A model generated the notes under the pieces. That model was given only the letters and a program-made list of their open reading frames with translations. It was not told where the DNA came from and made no database searches. Both the position numbers and the translations under genes were made by a program. From NCBI GenBank assembly GCA_002077045.2, contig KZ111169.1:62001-126000 (forward strand): a DNA stretch of 64,000 bases. Reading direction: 5' to 3'. Positions 23,761 to 33,212 of this stretch are shown piece by piece. The stretch comes from Rachicladosporium sp. CCFEE 5018. Taxonomy: Eukaryota; Ascomycota; Dothideomycetes; Cladosporiales; Cladosporiaceae. Positions within the stretch are counted from its first letter, which is position 1, and the number at the start of each line of letters is the position of its first letter.

Positions 23761-23909
23761 GGCTGAATGGTGTAGTGGTCAGCACGCCGCTGACATGTAG
23801 CGTCCGTCGATATTGGCAAGTCCGGAGTAGGGCTTCATGACATGGAAAGCGGTGTCCGCCATCCTAGTTATGCGAAGCGGAGGCTCCTGGTCCGAGTCCA
23901 GGGTTCAGC
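23761..23909 (+). tRNA. tRNA-like unit 1, interrupted in the anticodon loop
   Basis: Acceptor GGCTGAA (23761-23767) pairs with TTCAGC at 23904-23909 (6 of 7 pairs, with one extra base after the T arm). D stem GTGT/GCAC is perfect, G26 is present, and anticodon stem CCGCT (23787-23791) pairs 5/5 with AGCGG (23876-23880). Variable region AGGCT. T arm CCTGG-TCCGAGT-CCAGG is perfect. Positions 34-36 read CAT but position 33 is A, not the usual T. The loop holds a 77-nt insert. TTTT follows at 23916. Confidence 0.55.
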
Positions 23910-23915
23910 GGAATC

Positions 23916-23919
23916 TTTT
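23916..23919 (+). terminator. Oligo-T, candidate Pol III terminator of unit 1
   Basis: TTTT, 25 nt after the T-loop start and 6 nt after the acceptor stem. The same spacing recurs at 24747, 25238 and 25605. Confidence 0.45.
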
Positions 23920-24143
23920 GCTACGAAGCGGGAACGTCGTTGATCATACGATGTTAGTACAGCAACCTCCGAGCTGGCATGGGCAAATGTGAAAGAGCTG
24001 CAACGCACTCCATCCCTTTCCGACAAACGACTCGAGGCTGACGAGACAAACCCACGCCGTGGCTCATTGGCACGTACAAGCATGTGAAGGCTTCTGCTCT
24101 CTGACACCTTATCAAGGTTGTTGTGATCGCTCGGCCTACAGCC

Positions 24144-24284
24144 GACCGAATGGTCTAGTGGTATGATGTCGCTCTCACATAGCGTCTAACGATCCCGGCA
24201 GGTTCGGGGGAGGACGTGGTTACAGCGAAAGTGGACACACTTGTAGTGAAGAGAAGCGAGGGCTCTTGGTTCGATGATTTTGGT
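24144..24284 (+). tRNA. tRNA-like unit 2, interrupted, degenerate 3' end
   Basis: A-box TGGTCTAGTGG matches true fungal Glu/Val/Pro-type tRNA genes. Anticodon stem TCGCT (24169-24173) pairs 5/5 with AGCGA (24255-24259). Variable region GGGCT is 5 nt. The B-box GGTTCGATG is present, but the 3' T stem is weak and no oligo-T lies at the expected place. The acceptor pairs with TTTTGGT after a shift. Insert about 74 nt. Loop starts CTCACAT, unlike the other copies. Confidence 0.45.
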
Positions 24285-24592
24285 ACATGCGAGTGCCAGC
24301 TATGACCTGATTGTGCAAATACGTCTGCACTGTGTAGGCTAAAAGCAATAGCAGTAGTCCTACATGTATCAATACCCGTTATTCCATTCCTGAGAGCTCG
24401 AGCTCTGCTACGACCAGCTTCTCATCACTGAGGTCCTCGCAGGATTTCGTTATATAGTAGCTAGGTGTCAAACAGTGTCCACTTCGGAGGCATGGACTTC
24501 GGTTCCTTATCGTCAGGCTCGAGCACGTGACAGCATGAGCCAGATCCGCCTTGTAGGCATATGTGTTATCAACCAGATAGCCTGCATTACCG

Positions 24593-24740
24593 GCCTAGTT
24601 AGTCTAATGGCTATGACGCCGCTCACATATAGTGTCTTACGATCCCCACAGGTTAGGAGGAGGGCATCAAGGGACCCCCCAAACCCAGGTGGACACGATC
24701 GTGCGGAGTGGAGGTTCCCAGTTCGATTCTGGGGCTGGGC
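24593..24740 (+). tRNA. tRNA-like unit 3, interrupted in the anticodon loop
   Basis: The best-preserved unit. Acceptor GCCTAGT (24593-24599) pairs with GCTGGGC (24734-24740) at 7/7 counting wobble. Anticodon stem CCGCT (24619-24623) pairs with AGTGG (24707-24711) including one wobble. Variable region AGGTT. T arm CCCAG-TTCGATT-CTGGG is perfect. Positions 34-36 read CAT, with A at 33. Insert about 76 nt. TTTT at 24747-24750. Confidence 0.6.
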
Positions 24741-24746
24741 GATGGC

Positions 24747-24750
24747 TTTT
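24747..24750 (+). terminator. Oligo-T, candidate Pol III terminator of unit 3
   Basis: TTTT, 25 nt after the T-loop start of unit 3 and 6 nt after the acceptor stem. Confidence 0.45.
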
Positions 24751-24769
24751 GCGTGGCCGTAGCATGTGT

Positions 24770-24819
24770 AAGAGCTTGGGAAATGCCGAGTTCGAGCCCA
24801 GAACATGTCGACTGCTTTT
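24770..24819 (+). repeat. Isolated 3' half of a tRNA-like unit
   Basis: Contains a B-box-like GAGTTCGAGCCC with the T loop starting at 24791, and TTTT at 24816, again exactly 25 nt later. No matching 5' half with A-box precedes it. It looks like a fragment of the same family, just downstream of unit 3. Confidence 0.35.
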
Positions 24820-25050
24820 GCTCGTTCGAGCCAGCAAGAAGAAGGCGCGACTTGATCGCAGCGTACGGATCCAGCCATTGATTGATTACTGCAGTTACTT
24901 GTTGGCCAGTGTGGTTAGCTTTGCACACTAGCAGTCCGAATCAGTCCGAAGGACTCATTGATTGTGGAGACTGAGTCCGACCAGACAGTACCAAGATGCA
25001 TTACGCTCTGTCGCCAGTACATAAAACCCTCGGAGCGGGGCCAAGCAGTA

Positions 25051-25231
25051 GCCGGGTTGCCGCAGTTGGTAGCATGCCGCTGACATATAGCGCCCGTTGA
25101 TCCCCACAGGTTGGGAGTAGGTTGTCGCGTCCAGTCGTACAGACCAGCGTCGACGCCCTTCGACCCTGAGAGATCAAACCAGGTATTTGACGCGTGAATG
25201 GGAGGTCTTCAATTCGATTCTGAGATCCGGT
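25051..25231 (+). tRNA. tRNA-like unit 4, interrupted in the anticodon loop
   Basis: Acceptor GCCGGGT (25051-25057) pairs 7/7 with ATCCGGT (25225-25231) including wobbles. D loop AGTTGGTA; the D stem is weak. Anticodon 5' stem CCGCT is conserved, but the 3' partner ATGGG pairs only 3/5. Variable region AGGTC. B-box AATTCGATTC. Positions 34-36 read CAT. Insert about 109 nt. TTTTT at 25238-25242. Confidence 0.5.
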
Positions 25232-25237
25232 GAGTCG

Positions 25238-25242
25238 TTTTT
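25238..25242 (+). terminator. Oligo-T, candidate Pol III terminator of unit 4
   Basis: TTTTT, the longest run of the set, 25 nt after the T-loop start of unit 4. Confidence 0.5.
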
Positions 25243-25418
25243 GTTGATCAGACTCCAGTACTGTCACTGGGACACCCTCGCCCCATATTAGGCTTGATAT
25301 TCGCGCTGTGAGCGCACGAGGACATCCAACCTGTGGCGACGATCCAAAAGCGGCATCAGAACTTAGACAATGCACCGAACACAGTACATGAGCAGCGTCC
25401 AGACAGTCTGGACAGTAG

Positions 25419-25598
25419 GCCGAGTTGGTGCAGTTGGTAGCGCGCCGCACACATAATTCACCATCCGATCCCGATTGCGCCCATAGGGTTGCGTCGGGAG
25501 CAGCCCATACAAGGGTCTGCGATCTTTCCTCAGAGAACCGACGCTGTTGGGCCAGGAAATGTGATGCAGAGGTCCTCAGTTCAAGCCTGAGATCCGGC
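25419..25598 (+). tRNA. tRNA-like unit 5, interrupted in the anticodon loop
   Basis: Acceptor GCCGAGT (25419-25425) pairs with ATCCGGC (25592-25598) at 6/7. D stem GTGC/GCGC pairs fully with one wobble. Anticodon stem CCGCA pairs 4/5 with TGCAG. Variable region AGGTC. T arm CTCAG-TTCAAGC-CTGAG is perfect. Positions 34-36 read CAT. Insert about 108 nt. TTTT at 25605-25608. A further B-box-like GGTTCGATC at 25629-25637 has no terminator at the expected distance. Confidence 0.5.
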
Positions 25599-25604
25599 GA
25601 TACA

Positions 25605-25608
25605 TTTT
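25605..25608 (+). terminator. Oligo-T, candidate Pol III terminator of unit 5
   Basis: TTTT, 25 nt after the T-loop start of unit 5 and 6 nt after the acceptor stem. Confidence 0.45.
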
Positions 25609-25838
25609 GCTTCAAGTGGAGGTTCCAGGTTCGATCTGTACGCGCAGCGTCTGACTTGATGCGGTTCGGAGCCATGAAGCTGGTTTGCCGGGAGTCCTCG
25701 AGGGTTACTTGATCAGTGTGCTTGACCCGGATGTGTTCAGGAGTGTCACAAAGACATATGATGCTGTCAGCTTGAGTCTGCAATGGCTAGGATTGTCTAG
25801 ACCGGCAACATCATCGAAACTTTGCAGATGACTACGCC

Positions 25839-28015
25839 TCAGAATTGCGACAGCGGCCGCTGTGACCTTTCACCATATCCTTCGCCTTCACTCTCCCTGC
25901 TTCCTGCACCTTCTCGCGTCTTCTCACTCCCCTGTGGCACAGTACTGTCGGCCTCCGTACTGATCCCCTCCTGCTCCGCAGCACGACTAGCCTCCATACT
26001 CTTCCTACTCAACTTCAGTCCCTTCACATTGCCCAGCACCGCATCATCAGCAATCGCGATGCCGACCTCCTCCTCGGCGGCCTCATCATGTCTGCGCTGT
26101 ATATGCTTGATCGCCTCAGTCGTCAAGTTCTGCCGGAAGATCTTGTCCAAAACGTCCTTCTTCCGCGTACGCTTGTCGCCGACGTTGATCAAGATGCCGG
26201 CGACGATGTTGCAAGTCAGGCTGAAGCAGAGGATGACTGTTGTCAGTGCCTCGGACCGGACCTTGTAGTTGATGCTCCATGTGCAGGTCCCCAAGGCTAC
26301 CTGAAAGATGCTGTGGCAGTCCAGGAGCACCACGATAGCGACGAGTAGGCGAAGTGGGAAGGCATGATGGGTGCCCGTCTCGTGGGGCTTGTAGAAAGTA
26401 TGACTTTTGCTGAACTTGGCTTCGTGATACTGAAGGCGTCGCTGCTGGAGGGGAGTAAGGATTTTGTACTCGCGTTTCTCTTCGAGGTCATCCTTGTTCT
26501 GATCGGAGTTGGTGCGGCCGTCTTCCATATCCAGGGCCAAGACGCTCGCACGGTCATCAGGTAGATCGTTGTGATCTGAAAGCGCTGGCAGGTTGCGTTG
26601 CTTCCGCTTCTCCCACACATAGTGATGATACTTCGCGATGAAGCACATGTGGTAAGTATCGACGATCCGAAAGGGTGCGAACCCATCGCCCATCAGCGCG
26701 AAGAAGGCGACGAGCACGTTGTCGACGATATCAATCACGTACTTCTGGTGCTCGTCATCACCACTCGAGATCCAGCCAATCAGAAGCAGGACCCAGACCA
26801 AGCCAAAGAGCGTTACGCTGAGAGCGTAGAAGGTCACAAACAAACCCAGCGGCTTTTTAACGTACTGCCGGAAACCACGCATGGAGCGCTTGAAGCCTTC
26901 GCGACGAAGAGTGAAGGAGATGTCGGACATGATCATGCAGCTCGCCAATATCTTCGTCAGACCAGCCATCAAGGGTGACACCATGCGGAAGAACGGCAAA
27001 GTGCGACTCGCTCATTTGCGAGGAGACGGACTGCCTCCGCTTTCGTTCCTCGTCTTCTGACGGATCCGTGGCACTCCCAGCGGTCGCGGGTGCAGTCCTT
27101 ATAGGTGCCAGCTGAGTACTGGTTGTGCCAGCCCTCGCACGGGGAGGTGGTATAGCACCGCTAAGCTCCGATACACCATACCTCGTAGACCCACCAGAGA
27201 GCTCGTATGTTGGCCTTCGATTGAGTAAGCGTCCGAGATCTGGCACGAACAAAGAGTTCTGCACATTGGTCAATGTTCCGAGTGTCTGTACTTCGGGATC
27301 TGGAAATGTTAGCATACGCAGTAGCTATCGGATTGCTATGATACGCACCGATCAGATCGAGCATGCCAATGACATCTGCGCCATACTCATCATCAGCCGG
27401 TAGATGCTGAATCAAGGGTGGCAAGGCACCACTGCGGAATCGCCTCAGCCCTCGATTAGTCCGCGCAGCATTACCAGCACTGTGCATTGCAGCAGGTCCG
27501 CTATTGTCGGCCTCGCGTGAGTCGGGTCTGGCGACACTGATTGAAGGCGCAAGCTGAGGCGCGAGATCTGTAGGTCGTGATTTCACCGGCTGGAGTCCGC
27601 GTGCTTCCTGAGCAGCTGAAGCTTGACCCTCGACGATCGAGGGCATATACGCTTCCACTGTTCGCTGCCTCGCCAGGTCAGTCCCAGCTTCCGGTGAAAG
27701 CGGCCGCTGAGGAGCGGACGTGCTTCGTCGGCGAGCATTTGGGGAGCCCGGGATGGAGAAGTTGGCAAAGTCCTGAGTCGTTACGTTTTCCGAAGCCTGT
27801 GATCCGGGTCGAGCAGCGTCTCGTGATGGTAGCCTGCGGATCCTGATGCTCGATGGAGACCGCATGCTTTCACGTGAGCCATATGTGTTGAGGCCTGGCC
27901 GGTTTGCTTGGGGGACTCGGAGGCGGGCGCCATTACCGGCGGGAGTAGTTGGCTCCGGCTGTCTTCGGTCGCTGGGACTGAAGTAATCGGTGACGGAGTT
28001 GCGGCGGCTCGACAT
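25839..28015 (-). CDS. DUF2985-type multipass membrane protein, apparent frameshift
   Basis: Exon 1 is 28015-27349 and exon 2 starts at 27299 (GT-AG, phase 1). The N-terminal 300 residues are disordered. Then comes the family block VLPHGVTLDGWSDEDI with HDHVRHLLHS in one frame. The next conserved block, REGFKRSMRGFRQYVKKPLG plus the TM segment LFVTFYALSVTLFGLVWVLL, continues in the +1 frame. The frame change lies at 26896-26912, with no room for an intron. After it the frame is open to the stop at 25839, with at least three more TM segments and a cytosolic acidic tail. I recognise the fungal DUF2985 family (function unknown). Either a single-base indel, a sequencing error, or a young pseudogene. 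Confidence 0.7.
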
Positions 28016-28903
28016 GGTGGGCGTTGAGTATGTCAGGAGCTAGACCCAAGCGGAACGAAAAGAAGTGCTATGTTGGCTGCGACAGGTAGGCCGGACAACA
28101 GCCACGCCAGTCACGTCGCCCTAGACTCGCAGAGCAATGCCGCCAGCATCCGCAATGCAACGAGAACGTGTTCAAGTTGTCTTTCGAGTTTCGAAACTGT
28201 CCACCAAGCAACCTGATGCCAACTTCGGCCTCCTCGGCGCGTAAGCGTTGCTGGGTGACTATTGTGCTATTGCTGCCAGAGCTTCGAGGCAAGCCGTTGA
28301 TACTCTCTAGCTATACACGATGCAATGAGAAAGGCGAGAAGGCAGCATGATGATGAAGTGAGGTCGGGACACTACACAAAGTTACGATAAGAAAGCAACA
28401 AGAAACCTTCGTGTTCCAAGGTCCACCTCCATGCTGAGCAGTCCAAGCTTTCCGCAAAACAAGCTATGAGGGTCGCCTAATGATCGCGTAAGACGTGCAA
28501 TCGCTCAGCAACGCAATGCATCCAACTCTGGCACTGTTCTGGCCTCCAGGCGAGCACTTGACAGCGAGATATTACGGCGATAATCACAGTGATATCCCCT
28601 CAAATCTGACAAACATGGGAAGTGACTGATGACAAAGTCCCGGCACTTCCGACAGTGTGGATCGTTCGGCTCTATTCGGTGCCGAGCCGAGATGATCGAC
28701 TCGCGCAGGTCATGTGATTTACGTTTCATAATTCTGCAACTACCTCGCGCCCACCGTGAGCGCACCCTGAGGATCGCAAGTCTACAGTCACTCAGCAATC
28801 CGGCTGGTACTCGTGACGCCACCCTCGCTATGCGCGCGTCATCGCCGAAGCGCCGTGAGCCCCTGTCAATCAACAAGACGGATCCGACCGCGGACATGCT
28901 CGC
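28016..28903. other. Intergenic
   Basis: 5' flank of the DUF2985 gene and 3' flank of ERD2. Frames on both strands lack motifs and no RNA gene was seen. Confidence 0.5.
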
Positions 28904-29866
28904 TCACACCGGCAAGTTGAATCTTTGCCCTTGCATCACCTTGCTCCAGTAAATGTAGAAGAAGTCCGTGTATAAGACGGTCTGGATGATGCCAGCAATG
29001 ACGGGTATCGGCTCGAAGTGACCCTTCTCCATGAAGTACCTGGTAACATATAATGATTAGCCCAATCATCCCTTAGGAGCTCGTCATGATCGCCAACAGC
29101 TGACTCACCTCCATACCCAATTCGGGATGTACAGCGCGCGGTATGCGCCTAGCGCGAAGATGTAATGTGTCGTGATCGTCTCTGCTGATCCCGTCCGTTG
29201 CAGCATGAAGAGCTGCGGCAGAATGGCCACGCTTTCCAGCCATAAACTGAATGCCCACAGCATCTCCGTGAGTTTGTATTCAGGTGGGAACACGAGTCCC
29301 ATCGCAGCTGCTCCAGCCAGCAGATACTCAACCTTGAAGGTATCGGCGTTTGGATCGTGCGTGGGTTTGTAGTCGTTCAGCATGAGATAGACGATATAGA
29401 CTTGAGCCGAGATGAACAGAATCTTGAAGACCGTATTGTAGAGGCCTAGGCCTGAGGCAAAGGGGTTTGTCCAAAGCAAGTCTAGCAAGAGAATCAGATT
29501 CGGCAAAGCAGGCGAGATCGCGCAGAAGACTGCGGAAGCGTACCAAGGTACCGTGTGACATAGACCAATAGGTATGCGAACTGCGACTTGAATGATATGC
29601 CTGATGCGCTCTGGGTCTCTCGTCAGCCATTAATTCTCGCTGTGCCCCTCCGCATCGCTTCACACGCGCGCGTGGTCCCTCCATCCATTCCATCATTGCG
29701 TCTTCTCAGGGCAGTGTGCACGTACACTTGAACTTCGCATCTTAGCCAGTAATATGAAGATCGATGCCAGATGGGAAAAGTCCCCTGGTCCTCCGTATCA
29801 GCATTACAGTCCTCCAGGTCCATATTCTAAGTCGGCATCCAAACCTAGTATCCTGAAGATATTCAT
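28904..29866 (-). CDS. ERD2: ER lumen protein-retaining receptor (HDEL/KDEL receptor Erd2)
   Basis: Five exons on the minus strand: 29866-29845, 29784-29726, 29610-29544, 29481-29109 and 29039-28904, closing to 218 aa. The short first exon gives MNIFRIL, joined to GDFSHLASIFILLAKMRSSS, then GISFKSQFAYLLVYVTRYLD, all hallmark Erd2 sequences. YRALYIPNWVWRYFMEKGHF and TDFFYIYWSKVMQG complete the seven-TM fold. It cycles between Golgi and ER to retrieve HDEL proteins. Five exons, two under 60 nt, make this gene easy to mis-predict. Confidence 0.93.
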
Positions 29867-30313
29867 GCTGTGTGTTCAAGCGCTTCCGCGCAATGCTCTC
29901 CGGGTACCAGCAATAAGCGCAAGTCGGCTCAAAGCAATGGTTCTTCTCCTTAATGGTAGAGGTGCTGCCGGCGTGGTGGAAGGTTGGTTCAGTCAATAGC
30001 AATGATTTCTCGATGTGTCAAAGGAGTGTGGATGTCGGCGACGATCTGTATGGCAAGATATGAGCAAGTACACTTTCCTCACCTCTGGACACTGGCCAGC
30101 TTGCACATGCCCCAAACACTACAACTCCCAGCCGGACGATCCCTTGCGGTCCGTAATATAAAGTTCGCGGATCAGAAGCTTGGCGTTTCATGTGAAAAAT
30201 CTCAAATTCAATCCTGGAACTCGGTCCGTACGTTGTTCATCATATTGCATTGATGAAATATACCTAATCCTATGCGAGTCTCGGAAAGGAATCGATGATC
30301 TTAGCGGCGCAAG
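29867..30313. other. Intergenic, left edge of the metabolite cluster
   Basis: Promoter side of ERD2 and 3' flank of the hydrolase gene. Nothing recognised. Confidence 0.45.
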
Positions 30314-31033
30314 CTAGCAGGCAACAGGCACAGCACAAGCAATCTGCCTAATTCCAGCAAAAGCCTTCCCGCTGTCCGATGGAGTATTCGGGCAATGGTG
30401 CCCGCCATCAAACTCGATCTTAACCATGCTCGCTTCGTCATAGTGACCAGCCATCATCCTCCTTCCCTTAGCCAGGTACGGGTCCTTCAAGCCATGTATG
30501 TGCAGCGTCGGCTGCCTCAATATGGCCTTTCCCTCTCCTCTCTTCACCGCCTGCTCATCAAGCCATCTCGTCACCTCCTCCGTCAAGTCTGAGCAAATGA
30601 ACACGCCGAACTGCAGCTTAGGAAGCCAAGGTATCTCGCCACCCTGCTGCTGCCACATCAGCAGCGTCGCCGCCACCGCGCCCTGACTAAACCCAACTAC
30701 ACCCACGATCTCTGCCTCTGGGTCCTTCTTTCCAGCTTCCCAGAGATCGACAGTACTTCTTACGGACGCATGCAGACTGCTGATACTGGTCTCTCCGGCT
30801 CCAGTGTCAGGTGAGAACCAGCGGTAGAATGGTCCTGCGCCTGCAAACAGCTGCATGCCAGGACCCGCTATTGAGGGGTTCGGCGCAGTGGCAAAGACGA
30901 AGTCGAAGTCATGCTTGAGGGCTAGGCGAATGCGAGCTAGTTGGATCTTGAAGATTGGTCCTGAGGAGCCGGCGCCGTGAAGGCAGAGGAGAGCTTTCTT
31001 AGGTGTTGGCTGCAAGGTGGCGGAGGGCGCCAT
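30314..31033 (-). CDS. FSH1-family serine hydrolase (LovG-like)
   Basis: Single exon, 239 aa. The alpha/beta-hydrolase FSH1 family is shown by LCLHGAGSSGPIFKIQLARI, the nucleophile elbow GFSQGA (Ser116), Asp184 in HGLKDPY, and His212/213 in GGHHCP. Family knowledge: fungal FSH hydrolases adjoining reducing PKS genes, such as LovG in lovastatin biosynthesis, release the finished chain from the ACP. Here the gene sits at the edge of a PKS-NRPS cluster whose synthase lacks a terminal release domain, which fits such a role. It is divergent from the reductase gene with 345 bp between starts, suggesting shared control. A general esterase role cannot be excluded. Confidence 0.85.
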   Translation of the reverse strand: MAPSATLQPTPKKALLCLHGAGSSGPIFKIQLARIRLALKHDFDFVFATAPNPSIAGPGMQLFAGAGPFYRWFSPDTGAGETSISSLHASVRSTVDLWEAGKKDPEAEIVGVVGFSQGAVAATLLMWQQQGGEIPWLPKLQFGVFICSDLTEEVTRWLDEQAVKRGEGKAILRQPTLHIHGLKDPYLAKGRRMMAGHYDEASMVKIEFDGGHHCPNTPSDSGKAFAGIRQIACAVPVAC

Positions 31034-31378
31034 CGTGGGTGGCGGCGGGTTGTCTGACGATTTTTGCGTCAGTGACTGGTATTGTTGGGACTACTACGAC
31101 TCCAGCGACTCTCCGGCCTCAGCATCTGTGGCTTCGGCGTCATTCGTGACGAGTGTCTGTGTTTGCTATTTCGGGGTTTCCGGGGCTCGATTCGGGCTGC
31201 CGCGATCCTTCGGACGACCAACACGGCCAACATGGCCAACACAGTCGCGAAATGTATTGGCGGCGAAAGGTGACGGACTATCTTCAACCACTTTGAGAGT
31301 ATCTGGCTTTGTGCACTTTGCGCCCCGCCCGACCAAGCACCTGAAGCCATACAATATTACGACTTCGCAACATTCAAG
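31034..31378. promoter_or_regulatory. Divergent promoter of hydrolase and enoyl reductase genes
   Basis: 345 bp between two start codons. It contains CGG-GCTG-CCG at 31193-31202, an inverted CGG pair of the kind Zn2Cys6 dimers bind. A cluster regulator of this class is encoded at 35962. The functional link is inference, since such short motifs arise by chance. Confidence 0.3.
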
Positions 31379-32576
31379 ATGGGAAACCCGATACCTAAGG
31401 ACGACTTCACGCCACCAAAGACACAGACTGCCGTCATCGTTAGCGACGATGGCACTTTCAAGGTCTCACAAGATGCGCATGTTCCACCGCTGAAGTCAGA
31501 CGAGCTCTACATCAAGACCGAAGCCGTCGCCGTCAACCCTTCGGACACGAAGATGCTAGGTGATTTCCAAACCAAAGGCGGGATTCTAGGCACAGACTAC
31601 GCCGGTACAGTGGTTGCTGTAGGCTCAGAGGTCACTGATGTTATAATTGGCGACCGCATTTGCGGTGCAACTCACGCCATGCATGCAAATCGGCCTGACC
31701 GAGGTGCATTCGGACAGTATAACGTCAGCGCCGGTAAGAATTGGCTTAAGCTGCCAGCTGGAACGAGCATCGAGGCTGGAGCGTCCCTGCCGGCTGGTCT
31801 CTGTACGGCAGGTCAGGCGATTCGACAGCTTGGCTTGCCGTTGCCTGATGCTCCTGCTGAGAAGCCGAAGAAGGTGCTTGTGTACGGCGGAAGCACTGCG
31901 ACGGGAACGCTGGTTATTCAGCTGCTGAAGCTGTGAGTGGCGATTCCGTGTCGCGCAATAAGTACGAGCTGACGAGGTGGCCAAGAGCGAACCTGATCCC
32001 CATCACCATGTGCTCGCCAAAGAACTTTGACCTAGTAAAGTCCTACGGTGCGGCAGAAGTCTACGATTACCGTTCTCCAGGCTGTGCAGAGCTGATCGTG
32101 AGTTCCTCTCAGTCACTGTTACTATAGCATCAACAATGCTGACACTCTCACCCTAGCGTAAGGACACAGCCAATAATCTCGCATACACCATTGACTGCAT
32201 CACCACTCCCGAATCCACAACATTCTGCTACGCTGCGCTCGGTCGCGCAGGGGGCCGCTACGTCAGTCTAGACCCATACTCTGCCTTCGCCGCGAACCGC
32301 AAAGCCGTGAAGGGAAGCTGGGTTCTCGGTCCGGCGATCTTCGGCGACGGGTCGTCATGGCCTGCACCGTATGGACGAGAGGGCGATGAGGAGCTAAGAG
32401 ACTTCGGCACGAAGCTGTTCCAGGTTTGCCAAGGGCTGATCGAGAAGGGTGAGCTGAGGGGCCATCCGTTGAAGGTCATTGAGGGCGGGTGGGAGAAGGT
32501 GTTGGAGGGGATGGAGTTGGTGAAGGCTGGGACGCTGAGTGGGGAAAAGGCTGTTGTGAGACTTGTCGGGGTGTGA
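31379..32576 (+). CDS. MDR-family enoyl reductase, LovC/ToxD-like trans-ER
   Basis: Three exons: 31379-31932, 31986-32097 and 32157-32576, closing to 361 aa. It is a medium-chain dehydrogenase fold without the zinc-ligand set. The N-terminal GroES-like part has EAVAVNPSDTKM and GTDYAGTVVAVGSEV. The NADPH fold has KVLVYGGSTATGTLVIQLLK. MCSPKNFDLVKSYGAAEVYD is typical of the fungal trans-acting enoyl reductases that serve PKS and PKS-NRPS lines with a dead ER domain. The neighbouring PKS-NRPS has no ER motif, so the reductase probably acts with it in the cytosol. Intron 2 is phase 0 and intron 1 phase 2. Confidence 0.85.
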
Positions 32577-33212
32577 GTGTACTGTAGAAAGACATATGTG
32601 CTGCTTAAGCAGATTGATTGCAGTTGTAAGCATGCATTCTGCGATGGCGTGAATCCCGGAAAGCTCGGACACACAATCTTGTGCTGTGACGACGAAAGTA
32701 GCCAGACGCGGGAATGATGGCAAAAGCCGACCGCTCACCGATTGACCGTGACGCAGAACGCTAATTCATGGAGCACCGCAACAGTGAATCAATGCGTACG
32801 CTGTCGGAGAGAATAGTGTCTCTGCAAGCTTCTCAGGCTGCGCTGAATACGATTCGAGATCGGATTGTAATGTACTTTGGCGGTGTCACTCGCTTTGACT
32901 CCTTGCGTGGTCGGCTTCGTTTGTCGTTCGCGTGCCAGGCAAATCGAACGTTGGCTGACAGTCTGTGAGTGTTCAGGCAGTGGGTGTGATGCTTATGTGG
33001 TGAGGTCGGTTCAGGAGCAACGGGACCATTTGACTTCCCTTAATTCCCGTCCCCGCAAGCTTCTTTGCACCACGTCCCTTAACGCATGCATGCAACGTAA
33101 ACCGCTCGAACGTAAGAGAGTATCTGACAATATGCTATTGTCAATGACTACGGTCTATATGCAGACGTGCAGCCACCACACGAGTAGACTCGTCGCACTT
33201 GGAGTGAAGACA
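32577..33212. other. Intergenic, convergent ends
   Basis: About 640 bp between the reductase and MFS gene ends. No feature recognised. Confidence 0.5.

Larger units (their letters stand above)
23761..25608 (+). repeat. Array of five interrupted tRNA-like units
   Basis: Five units start at 23761, 24144, 24593, 25051 and 25419 (spacing 368-458 nt), all on the plus strand. Shared layout: 7-bp acceptor, D arm with AGTGG/AGTTGG, G26, anticodon stem CCGCT or a variant, an interrupted loop, 3' stem AGCGG or a variant, 5-nt variable region (AGGNN in four units, GGGCT in the second), and T arm. In four units an oligo-T of at least 4 lies exactly 25 nt after the first base of the T loop, where Pol III would terminate. 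The insert begins with (G/C)ACATATAGCG and in most copies continues as GATCCCCACAGGTT plus a GGGAG-like stretch. I read these as related Pol III-type transcription units or recent fossils of them. Confidence 0.7.

Noticed and set aside
24791..24860. A complete sixth tRNA-like unit after unit 3
   Set aside because: Only a B-box and oligo-T are present. No A-box, D arm or acceptor 5' strand could be found, so it is listed as a half unit.
25001..25783. 260-codon minus-strand frame across the tRNA-like array
   Set aside because: It is the antisense of tRNA-like units 4 and 5, with peptides typical of reverse-read T arms. There is no domain, and the array explains the sequence better.
27000..27060. 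A tiny intron to explain the DUF2985 frame change
   Set aside because: Conserved peptide runs through the whole interval, so any GT-AG pair would be about 20 nt and would delete family residues. The change of frame maps further downstream.
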